43,311 bases of DNA. Origin: Nostoc linckia z4. Lineage in GTDB: Bacteria; Cyanobacteriota; Cyanobacteriia; Cyanobacteriales; Nostocaceae. Under the pieces are notes generated by a model. It was not told where the DNA came from. It searched no databases and was given only the letters and a program-made list of their open reading frames with translations. The stretch is taken from contig NZ_LAHA01000068.1 in NCBI RefSeq assembly GCF_002608075.1, forward strand, positions 1 to 43,311. Direction: 5' to 3'. Of the stretch, positions 16,901 to 23,337 are shown piece by piece. Every line of letters begins with the position of its first letter. The stretch's first letter is position 1. Made by a program: the position numbers and the translations under genes.

Positions 16901-18232
16901 CTGCTCAAAAGGTGCAAAAAGGATAGCACGGATGGCAATCCCAGTTAGCAATCCAGATCCGGCGTCAAAGTTTACGATAATGTCATATTCAGCATTAAAC
17001 TCTTTTGCCATGCCGCTAATCCGTGCTGTCCTATCGACAGTAGTGTTTCCGGTGCTTAATGCCGTGGCTCGCTCACCAATCTGCGATTTGTCACGTTTAA
17101 GGAGAGTGTGCTTCTTTAGAATGGGATCTGTTCCTAATATCCCGGCTAGATGTGAAATTTGAGTACGTCCTCCATTAATTAAAATCTGGGAAGCACCCTT
17201 GCTCAATCCTGACATTTTGCATAGATGATCTGCTGCATCAGCAGAATAAAAACAATAATGATCTGGATTGTTCTTGTAATGCTGTAACTCGTCATTTGAG
17301 AGCCAGTCGGTGTTTCCAAGCCAATCGCATGAATTGCAACGTGAATTTACATGGTAACTAACAGCGTTCCATCCATGAGCATCACCCTTTGAAACAACGC
17401 GTGGTATATCTTCTTTGAAGAACTTTCGTACACTCGGCATGTAAATGAGATAATCAACAATGCCTTCTTCTAAATCTTCCACAAGTGCACCAATTCGCTT
17501 CTTCGCAGAAGTGCTAGCCTTTAATGTAAGCGCTCGCTGAAACCTTGGCATCTCCAGATGCTTCCATAGATACAAACGATCACATACAAAATACTTCTCT
17601 TTAAGTCCTGTAGTGTCACCTGCTAGCCAGTTGGCAAGGAAAAAAGCGTAAAGACAAACTTCAGCCGCATAACTGGCATTCGCTTCTGTAACGTTTTTTA
17701 GGTCAATAACACTGATTGCCAGACGTGATTCTCCGTCTTCTACTCGATGGCGAGAACCATTCACAAGAATCTCGTAATCTCCAGGCTTTGCTTTTTGAAT
17801 AAGAAGTACATCTGGTCTCAAACCTGCCATTTTTGGAATGTAATCTTGCTCTTGGAGCGTTAACCCAAGGTTGTTTAAGGCAAACTCTCTAAACACTTCA
17901 GGCTCAATTTGAGGTTGAAGTACTAGTGAAGGCACAGGTGCGTTAGTAAGTGCCTTTATTGGATCAATGTCAGCATATCCAGGCTCAAATATAACGTGTC
18001 CTGGTAAAGTCCGGATAAGTTCATCAAACTGCTCCCGTTCAAATTCCCTTCCAGATGTTGTAATAATCTGAACACCAGGTCTAGACTTAAGGGGTACAGG
18101 TATTCCTGATGCCTTAAGGATATCAGCATTCCCTTTAAACAATGATAAGTAAAGCTCTCTGTCACACTGCGTACGCAGAAACATTGAGAGTTTGCTTTTA
18201 GAAAGGATTCGAGGGGGGCAGGTTGAAGTCAT
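13934..18232 (-). CDS. Dna2-like protein: RecB/Cas4-type nuclease, Fe-S cysteines and SF1 helicase
   Basis: Encodes 1432 residues from ATG 18232, with GGAAGAAAG upstream. The N-terminal nuclease module has RPDVLL (about residue 138), VIDLKN (about 175) and a Y-x-x-E-V helix (about 187-192), the D...(D)xK...QxxxY order of RecB/Cas4 nucleases. Cysteines at 23, 299, 302 and 327 or 338 have the C...CxxC...C order of the Fe-S nucleases AddB, Cas4 and Dna2. The helicase module has Walker A WGPPGTGKT (about 955), DESS Walker B (about 1103), a GDHLQMPP motif, and RTNVAVSRA (about 1367), typical of UPF1/DNA2-type SF1B helicases. It should unwind and cut DNA from ends. A role in repair or in defence against foreign DNA is inferred from the fusion and the plasmid setting. 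It is separated from parB by a terminator, so it has its own promoter. Confidence 0.85.
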   Translation of the reverse strand: MTSTCPPRILSKSKLSMFLRTQCDRELYLSLFKGNADILKASGIPVPLKSRPGVQIITTSGREFEREQFDELIRTLPGHVIFEPGYADIDPIKALTNAPVPSLVLQPQIEPEVFREFALNNLGLTLQEQDYIPKMAGLRPDVLLIQKAKPGDYEILVNGSRHRVEDGESRLAISVIDLKNVTEANASYAAEVCLYAFFLANWLAGDTTGLKEKYFVCDRLYLWKHLEMPRFQRALTLKASTSAKKRIGALVEDLEEGIVDYLIYMPSVRKFFKEDIPRVVSKGDAHGWNAVSYHVNSRCNSCDWLGNTDWLSNDELQHYKNNPDHYCFYSADAADHLCKMSGLSKGASQILINGGRTQISHLAGILGTDPILKKHTLLKRDKSQIGERATALSTGNTTVDRTARISGMAKEFNAEYDIIVNFDAGSGLLTGIAIRAILFAPFEQKFIFPDGSERNERLLGEEAFVVPKDNEQAEWVVLQSFIEKLASWTTEAQSEFNNKDWGNVRTQICFWEIRQYEELCNAFGRHLLKVLSLRANTQKALAWIFPSEDLMEQSEHLVPGIVFIRDIVNAVVCLPVKFSNTLLGVVEKYHYPRLTPRQVDKYYREPLGDGIPRERIFEIWKCTTGTVTMYGRPASIVEAIQKYGSILKAQAWALGSITAQLRVDLKTGLKGKAPQLSLSVLQGARKVAKDSQLWIKWDQVSVATAETNKKAELITKGESLEASYKAIVLTKLISQLGGNNRYEFEVSDESTEAKLEEGGSFYVVGIISNPGFPQETGRSLGISINLPEIDFAKLSTPMHKVIAVTLESFDRVNRKATIAFRPRSSWIEPIFNEVFEGDYLPIDDEPLYLLEGLPYDDSDITEKILRAVGDPACAQAAPEALAAMGKSGAKVSLGTDPITPIARVFWEANILISQPIRDDAHTQVIVDFAASANKYPLNASQQDAIRACAKNQLSVIWGPPGTGKTDTLVALLHALVFESQSSQKSRKILITGPNYRAVEELVFRLLNNLNNDARCIADVFIVYSQSREPKTLHDSINPHLDAKSIRLNYKEPDNDSKALRASLTNLAKVTITATTAHVAQKISKFIYSQESASPIQEIFDFIVIDESSQVPVTLAMRPISTLKENGQLIVAGDHLQMPPIFSLEPPKNAEYLVGSIQTYLLKRFMLPTQELLVNYRSNQDLVDYAKTLGYPPKLQAYNPIKQIKQISDLDAVIAGLPENLPKTTAYKELLSPTRTVTAFIHEDTISSQANELEAKIVAGLAYCLRYTVAKELFEGHDETTFTSFSDEEFFKFGIGIVTPHKAQKALVIKELQKLFREAAPNLIFEAVDTVERFQGGQRQTVIVSFGVGDTDIIAGEEQFLLQLERTNVAVSRAMAKCIILMTKALVYHLPTDQKAAKTAIGIKSYIEEFCNNYASVTIENNNDVRSAEVRWH

Positions 18233-18281
18233 TCAACTTTCTTCCGAGATTTTAGCTAAATCAATACAAAATAACATATAT

Positions 18282-18344
18282 AAAAAAAAACAGCCTTAAG
18301 GAGTTAAAGGACGAATATTCAAGGTTTAGCAGAAGCAGGCTGTT
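18282..18344 (-). terminator. Terminator of the parA-parB operon
   Basis: On the minus strand AACAGCCT (complement of 18337-18344) pairs with AGGCTGTT (complement of 18289-18296) and is followed by nine T (complement of 18282-18290). The loop is long (about 40 bases). It lies between parB and the Dna2-like gene. Confidence 0.65.
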
Positions 18345-18409
18345 CGCTAGAACACTAGTTTTTTAAGTTTCCGCAATTTAAAAACAGCTATTATTACTGC
18401 CCTTGGTTA

Positions 18410-18431
18410 TTGCCCAAAACGTTTTGGGCAA
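18410..18431. promoter_or_regulatory. Candidate parS site 1
   Basis: A perfect 22-bp palindrome built from the half-site TTGCCCAAAAC and its complement. The same palindrome occurs at 18952-18973 within parB. The flanks are also alike (ATTATT, then TGCCCTTG/TGTCCTTG before the site, and a T-rich stretch after), so about 55 bp are shared. Location beside parB points to a centromere bound by ParB. Confidence 0.7.
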
Positions 18432-18512
18432 TTTTTCTTGGAGCTAAGTTCCAAGTTGAAAACAAAACATAACTATCAAATTCGTTAGGTTAATGCTCAC
18501 TAAAGATGCCGT

Positions 18513-19472
18513 TCACTCTGACTTATAATTTGTCTGTTCAAAATTATTTTCATCTGTAACTAAGGCTTCCAGCTTTTTCAATAGTGTCTGCACTTGTTTC
18601 CATTTTTTGGGATTTTCCCAAACTTTTGACTGAGTAATGCGACGGGTAACGGTTTGAATTGTGGCTTGTGGCGACTCTTTTTCTATTGGAGGTTGCAGTG
18701 CTTTAACTCGTTCTCGAATTTCAGTAACAGACAAATCGGCGGCTACCGCTTCTTCTAACAATAATTGTCTCTGTTGTTGGTCTTTAAGTCTAGCAATCAG
18801 TTGAGCTTTTGTGTAAGCAATTCTCCCGGCTCGGAGTGCTGATAAAATCTCTACTGGCAACTTCAGCAGTGGCAGACGACTAGAGACAAAAGATTCCCAA
18901 CTAAGCTTTCCTAATTCCTCAAAAACTGCCATTATTGCCTGTCCTTGTTCATTGCCCAAAACGTTTTGGGCAACTTTTCCTTTGGCTTCATGTTGCATCC
19001 GGTAAAGTAGATTAGGGACATCGGTTATTGGCAGAGAAAGCCGGATAGCCAGCAGTTGCAGTATGCCTTCTGTCTCTTCTACTGGATTGAGGTCTTCGCG
19101 TAGCAGGTTTTCTACCAGAGCAAGTTGCAATGCTTGTTCAGATGTGAGTTCACGAATAGTAACAGGAACTTCCTTGAGTCCAGCCGCGATAGCTGCTCGG
19201 TAGCGTCTTTCCCCTGCTACCAACTCGTACTGATTTTCTTGGTTAGGGAGGGGACGAACAAGTAAGTTCTCTAAAATGCCATGAATTTTGATAGATTGAA
19301 TTAGCTGCTCGGTCTTAACTGGGTCGAAGTAACGACGAGGTTGACTCTCAGGTAGAGAGATAGAGTCAATTGGTAACATAGAAGGCTCCGTTGAGGGCAA
19401 TTCCTCACCCATCAACACACTGATGTCAGCCTTGGCTTTGTAGGGTTGCTCTGTTTTGCGGGGTCGAACCAT
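18513..19472 (-). CDS. parB: Plasmid partition protein ParB
   Basis: Encodes 319 residues. The ParB N-terminal domain (about 30-130) has SQPRRYFDP, LVAGERRYRAAIAAG (the CTP-binding, arginine-rich box) and ALVENLLREDLNPVEE. An HTH domain follows (about 130-250) with FVSSRLPLLKLP and AYTKAQLIARLKD, then a short C-terminal part. ParB binds parS and spreads as a clamp to mark the plasmid for ParA. ATG 19472 overlaps the parA stop by one base, so translation is coupled. The gene contains one copy of the 22-bp palindrome (codons for K-V-A-Q-N-V-L-G). The sequence belongs to the cyanobacterial plasmid type. Confidence 0.95.
   Translation of the reverse strand: MVRPRKTEQPYKAKADISVLMGEELPSTEPSMLPIDSISLPESQPRRYFDPVKTEQLIQSIKIHGILENLLVRPLPNQENQYELVAGERRYRAAIAAGLKEVPVTIRELTSEQALQLALVENLLREDLNPVEETEGILQLLAIRLSLPITDVPNLLYRMQHEAKGKVAQNVLGNEQGQAIMAVFEELGKLSWESFVSSRLPLLKLPVEILSALRAGRIAYTKAQLIARLKDQQQRQLLLEEAVAADLSVTEIRERVKALQPPIEKESPQATIQTVTRRITQSKVWENPKKWKQVQTLLKKLEALVTDENNFEQTNYKSE
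18952..18973. promoter_or_regulatory. Candidate parS site 2, inside parB
   Basis: Identical 22-bp palindrome to 18410-18431, 542 bp away, lying within the coding sequence of parB. A perfect palindrome retained within codons suggests selection on the DNA as well as on the protein. Confidence 0.7.
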
Positions 19473-20224
19473 TATAATTGCTCCATTTTTTCTACTATTT
19501 TGTTTAATACTTTGAGAACTGGGTGCTTGGGTTCGTAGACAGCTAAGGGTACTTGTTGTTCAGAAGCATCTACAAAAGCTGTAGCCCTGGGAATTGGATC
19601 GTAAACGGGGGCAATGTCTGAGAATTGTTCTGAAATAGCTTTGAGGGTACGTTGGTCTTGGGAGTTAGAAGCGGCATAGCGAGAAGGAATGAACCCAGCT
19701 ATTTTTAAGTTGCGGTTTCCTCTTTTTTTAACTTGGGCTATAGTTTGCAACAGTAGATTTGTTCCCTGAAAAGCTTTGTAGTGGGTTTCAATAGGAATGA
19801 GCAGGTGACTGGCAGCGACAAGGCTGCTATAACTTAACAGCCCTAAACTGGGTGGGCAGTCGATGAGGATAAAATCATAGTCATTGCGAATTGGCTCAAT
19901 AGCCTCTTTCAACCGGACTTCACGAAAATCCATGTTAACAAGTTGAATTTCAGCGACGCTGAGGTTGATATTAGTAGGAGCTATATCCATACCATGCTGT
20001 TTTGACTGGATGAATAGTGGTTCTTCATTTATAAGCGCATCAAAAGGAGTTTTGTCTAATTTTTCTGGGTCAAGACCCATAAAAGAAGTTAGGGAAGCCT
20101 GGGGGTCGAGGTCAATGAGAAGAACTTTGTGACCCCGTAAAAGTACTTGATAGCCCAGGTTCATGGTCAGGGTCGTTTTACCAACCCCTCCTGCTTGATT
20201 GAAGAATGCGATGACCCGACTCAT
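19472..20224 (-). CDS. parA: Plasmid partition ATPase ParA
   Basis: Encodes 250 residues. The P-loop NQAGGVGKTT (residues 9-18), LLIDLDPQASLT (Walker A' region), FILIDCPPSLG (Walker B) are those of ParA/Soj proteins. It is of the short type, without an N-terminal HTH. It forms ATP-dependent dimers on the nucleoid and is stimulated by ParB on parS to move plasmid copies apart. The residue corresponding to the signature lysine of KGGxxGKT is Ala 11; I recall this substitution in other cyanobacterial ParA proteins. ATG 20224 begins the operon; parB overlaps its stop. Its promoter should lie in 20225-20373. Confidence 0.95.
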   Translation of the reverse strand: MSRVIAFFNQAGGVGKTTLTMNLGYQVLLRGHKVLLIDLDPQASLTSFMGLDPEKLDKTPFDALINEEPLFIQSKQHGMDIAPTNINLSVAEIQLVNMDFREVRLKEAIEPIRNDYDFILIDCPPSLGLLSYSSLVAASHLLIPIETHYKAFQGTNLLLQTIAQVKKRGNRNLKIAGFIPSRYAASNSQDQRTLKAISEQFSDIAPVYDPIPRATAFVDASEQQVPLAVYEPKHPVLKVLNKIVEKMEQL

Positions 20225-20373
20225 TTAATTACTGGTACTCTGCATCTAGTTTGATTGCCAGCATAACCTAAATGAGTTAAATTATCGCTTGCTTACTCCC
20301 AATTAGATAGTTGTTATCAATAATTAATAAATTCAATTAAGGTAAAAATCGGACAATCAAAGCATTAATTTTC

Positions 20374-20490
20374 TTAAGATTGAATAGAATCGCGGTCTAT
20401 TTGGCTGGCTACTTGAGGCAGAAATAAATCGAGAAACTCAACAAAAAAAGTAGATAGTAATTCTTTAAAGAGGCGATCGTGGTCAATCAT
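20374..20490 (-). pseudogene. Truncated Rpn/YhgA-like (DUF4351-type) nuclease gene
   Basis: A 38-codon frame MIDHDRLFKELLSTFFVEFL with DLFLPQVASQ following. This is the characteristic start of the cyanobacterial Rpn/YhgA-like PD-(D/E)XK proteins, normally about 300 residues. A stop comes right after IDRDSIQS, before any catalytic residue. It is a remnant. Confidence 0.7.
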
Positions 20491-20626
20491 ACTCTTTACC
20501 TTCTGTCTTCATAAGAGCAACCCCTCCAAAGCATCCATATTCTGTTGAATCTCATCTTTTTAATCTGCTGTAAATAATTTCTGCATCCATGTTTTCGGCT
20601 TTACTCCGTTCGCTCTACCCAAATTT

Positions 20627-21544
20627 TTAGGCAGTTTTTACTGAGTTTGAAGTTAAGCGTTCGCAAATTTCACGAGATCTATTACTTACCCTTTCATAAG
20701 CTGCACAAGTGAATCGTAGAGGGCAGGCTAATTCAGGTTCTTCTTCGTACATATGACGGAAGATGCAAAGTCCTGAATCCTGAGTTACAGGTTCAGTGAC
20801 TATGATAGCTCTGCCCATAAATCTTCCTCTATGGATTCCACACATCTCCACAACTTCTCGTGGCTCAAGTTGCTCAAGCCAAAACTTGCAAATTGCATTT
20901 AGCAAACTATTGACATGTTCTATGTGAGTATTTATCCATTCGATAATGTCATCAATAATAAATGCCTTTGTTCCCGTACCAAGCCCAACGTGCATGTACG
21001 AAATTTTTCCATCTTTTTCTACTGAGCAAGTACCTACCCTGCCATGCGTTAACTCAGTGCGTATACGCCGAAGATTTAAAAACCAATCTTCGTAAGCAAG
21101 TTTTAATAGAGTACAAATTTCAGGCGGGAAACCATTGCCGTACTTGCCCTCCGCTGCACACTTGAAAAGTCGCTCGGGAGATTTCCTCTGTATACCTTGT
21201 ATACCTTCATAAATTCCGTAGATAGTGCTACGTAAACCATCAAGGCAAGCATAAAGTTCACATACCAAAGTCTCTAGTAGTGCCGTAAACTCATGAGCTT
21301 TAGCCATGTTTGAGTAACCTTGTTTGTCAAGCTGGCTACGCTCCTCTATGAGTTCAGGAAACAGTTGAGTAGCTCTCCTAGCAACAGTCTCAAGCTTATT
21401 ACGATGCCCACTAATAGCTTGCAAACCATTTGATAACATTGGCTTTGCTGGGAAAGGTGGCCCGTGCCACTTAACAAATCGATCAACATAGTCCCATTGT
21501 TCAGGCATATACATGAAGACAGTTGGCAGTTTCTCTGGAGGCAT
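20627..21544 (-). CDS. HEPN-like hypothetical protein
   Basis: Encodes 305 residues. The middle part is a helical bundle with R162-T-E-L-T-H167, an R-x4-H motif as in HEPN ribonucleases and in the Cthe_2314-like HEPN group, preceded by an acidic helix (ALLETLVCELYACLDGLRS). The C-terminal part has cysteines (EMCGIHRG, LCIFRHM, ACPLRFTCAAYE) that could bind metal. HEPN domains often cleave RNA in toxin-antitoxin, CRISPR or abortive infection systems. No minimal nucleotidyltransferase partner is adjacent. Neighbours are parA-parB and a transposase remnant. No clear ribosome site stands before ATG 21544, so the start could be further in. Function is inferred from the motif only. Confidence 0.55.
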   Translation of the reverse strand: MPPEKLPTVFMYMPEQWDYVDRFVKWHGPPFPAKPMLSNGLQAISGHRNKLETVARRATQLFPELIEERSQLDKQGYSNMAKAHEFTALLETLVCELYACLDGLRSTIYGIYEGIQGIQRKSPERLFKCAAEGKYGNGFPPEICTLLKLAYEDWFLNLRRIRTELTHGRVGTCSVEKDGKISYMHVGLGTGTKAFIIDDIIEWINTHIEHVNSLLNAICKFWLEQLEPREVVEMCGIHRGRFMGRAIIVTEPVTQDSGLCIFRHMYEEEPELACPLRFTCAAYERVSNRSREICERLTSNSVKTA

Positions 21545-21682
21545 ATCGAGAGCAACTAAATCTAGAACATGTGTATTAGGCTAAGGTAACTTATAAAATA
21601 TCAGACTGACAAGGCTGAAAAGTTGATCCTACGGTCATGAATGTGCTGGCTGACCGCGTTGCGGATAAAGTGAGGCGAAGTC

Positions 21683-21852
21683 GGTATTGAGCCGAGATTT
21701 GAGTAATTTTCTGCAAGATGGTCTGGAAACCCTTGTCCTGTCTAGTTTTGATAATTTGTTACTTTCGAGTCAAAAAAGCCGTTATTTACAACGTAAAACC
21801 AAGCCTTTTCAGGTCATCTTGCAGGTTTTTGGTCATATCTCGGCTCAATGCC
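21683..21852 (+). mobile_element. MITE family 2, copy A (170 bp)
   Basis: The 170-bp unit is bounded by GGTATTGAGCCGAGAT and, inverted, ATCTCGGCTCAATGCC (one mismatch). The same unit with the same length lies at 26663-26832, and its flanks differ, so the borders are real. It has an open frame on the plus strand that runs on into the transposase-like remnant. It is either an inserted miniature element or a mobilised piece of the transposase gene. Confidence 0.7.
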
Positions 21853-22192
21853 AAATTGAAGATTTTCCCAGAACTAATAATGACTTAGAACACGCTTTTG
21901 GTATGCTACGTCATCATCAACGTCGTTGTACTGGTCGTAAGGTTGCCCCCTTATCCCTCGTTATTCGTGGTTCTGTCAAACTTGCTTGTGCGTTCGGCTT
22001 TGCCGTTGCCGAAGGCATCGCTACTAAACTTCATTCTTTTACCGCATCTGATTTAGCTCAAGTTGATATTCATACTTGGCTTGAATTACGCTCTCAATTG
22101 CAAAAACACCACGCATTGCCAGAATTGAACAGTATCGATTTCGCCGAGACCCCAAGGCTTACTTAGCTAATCTAGAGAGTCGTCTTCTCTAG
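21687..22192 (+). pseudogene. Transposase-like remnant, frameshifted
   Basis: The frame to 22166 gives 159 residues including DFPRTNNDLEHAFGMLRHHQ followed by RRCTGRK, a motif of a cyanobacterial transposase group (the NNDLE ... H.RR..GRK pattern). Only the C-terminal third of a usual transposase is present. Near 22125 the frame shifts: in another frame the DNA reads QYRFRRDPKAYLANLESRLL and stops at 22192, which fits the true C terminus. Residues encoded within 21683-21852 coincide with the mobile 170-bp unit. I cannot name the IS family. It is inactive. Confidence 0.6.
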
Positions 22193-22234
22193 TAAGTTTT
22201 GCCACACTAGAAAAAATCTGCCAAGACAACGGGA

Positions 22235-22537
22235 GCAAGGGCCCCTTAGAATTCAGGACTTTTGTTACGGAGTTTCAGAGGAGTTTTCAGTATCAAAGTG
22301 AAAATCAACAAAAAAATCGAGAGGTTTTTTGTAAATCACGGCAAAATCTGTAAGTTCAACTATATCTACTCGTCTTTCGCCCGATTCACAACGCGAAATG
22401 AAAGATTGCGGCTGGTTCAGCTTTTTAGCCACTTCTACCTGTGTCAAATTAGCTTCTTCCCGAGCTTGGCGTAGTCGCTTGAGAAAAGCTTGATACCTGA
22501 GTGAGTAAATTGAACCTCCCATGAAGGGAGGCTACAG
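22235..22537. repeat. Duplicated XRE module, copy 2 (303 bp)
   Basis: Second copy of the module at 12381-12687, with an intact XRE frame. It begins GCAAGGG and ends GGAGGCTACAG as copy 1 does, while bases outside differ. Confidence 0.85.
22265..22522 (-). CDS. XRE-family helix-turn-helix regulator
   Basis: Encodes 85 residues: an entry helix (QAFLKRLRQAREEANL), the HTH (TQVEVAKKLNQPQSFISR) and the tail CESGERRVDIVELTDFAVIY typical of a common cyanobacterial XRE group. Such small proteins are often antitoxins or phage-type repressors; no toxin gene is next to it. The ATG lies in a hairpin: on the minus strand CCTCCC, TTC-ATG region, GGGAGG, so the start may be masked in the mRNA. Copy 1 at 12411 is frameshifted. 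The gene lies between a transposase remnant and a MITE-rich stretch. Confidence 0.75.
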   Translation of the reverse strand: MGGSIYSLRYQAFLKRLRQAREEANLTQVEVAKKLNQPQSFISRCESGERRVDIVELTDFAVIYKKPLDFFVDFHFDTENSSETP

Positions 22538-22778
22538 TTCAGTTAAGCATTTCTTCCTTCTCTTTCTTCTCTCTGCGTCCTTGGCGTTCTTAGCGGTTCG
22601 TTAAAAAATTTGACTTTGACAAAGAGTTTTAGCCTTGACTGAACCGTATTGGTTCATACCTGAGAAATATTGCTACCTGTCTAAAGTAAGATGTAAGCGC
22701 AGAAAGTTTCTCTAAAGTAAATAGTTAAAAGTGAATATTTAAGTAATTGTATTCACGATAGATTCAAAACCAAAAAGG
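22538..22778. other. Spacer with a cyanobacterial repeat-like stretch
   Basis: No gene is seen. The stretch CTCTGCGTCCTTGGCG near 22574, followed by a TTCTTAGCGGTTCGTT-like part, resembles a short interspersed repeat I recall from Nostoc-type genomes. A later part has a possible inverted pair (TCAGTTAAGC and GACTGAACC). Confidence 0.4.
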
Positions 22779-23219
22779 GGTTCAGCCGGGTATCCGATAC
22801 TGTTGGCAAATGTAATACATATTTGTATTTTAAAGTATTACGTAAGCTCAAACCTTCAATCTGTCGTTGCGGCTTTTAGTTGTAACACTTTTGTTTATGT
22901 GTTTGTAACACTTTGTCCAACAGTATCGGATACCCGCAAAATAGGACACGTTGTAAATTAATATTGCAGAGCGTGTTTTATCGATTTACTAACTTGCCCA
23001 TAAATGATGATGGAGCAATCAAAATTTTGCACGATAAAATCAACTCTTCACCCCTTTGAGTGCCTCAAGCTTGCCCATAAACAATCATTTTTGGGAATGT
23101 TTCGACTGGAAGAGTCAAGTAAAGTTTGGTATTGAAACAACTGTATATCAGGGGTTTTGATTGATCTCCGTTACAAAATTTTACAACGTGTCCCATTTTG
23201 CAGCTATCCCGGCTGAACC
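22779..23219. mobile_element. Larger inverted-repeat element (about 305 bp) with a nested MITE
   Basis: The right end 23181-23219 is a 39-bp arm ending GGCTGAACC. Its complement is found on the left, but interrupted: GGTTCAGCCGGG at 22779-22790 and CCGCAAAATAGGACACG at 22934-22950 continuing TTGTAA. Between them sits MITE family 1 copy B. Without that copy the element is about 305 bp. No transposase is inside, so it is another non-autonomous element (family 3). Confidence 0.75.
22796..22927 (-). mobile_element. MITE family 1, copy B (132 bp), nested
   Basis: Same 132-bp unit as at 2511-2642 in opposite orientation. It interrupts the left terminal repeat of the larger element. On each side TATCC/GGATA extends the inverted ends, consistent with duplication of TA on insertion, though the other copies do not show this clearly. 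Confidence 0.85.
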
Positions 23220-23337
23220 GCAATGACGGCTGTTATTATTGCCCGCGTGTCGTATTCCGAAGGGGTGGTAGTTTGTCAGATGGACCACCGCACTTATCGC
23301 AACTTATGTAAAAAAGATAAATAAGGCGGATAAAGCT

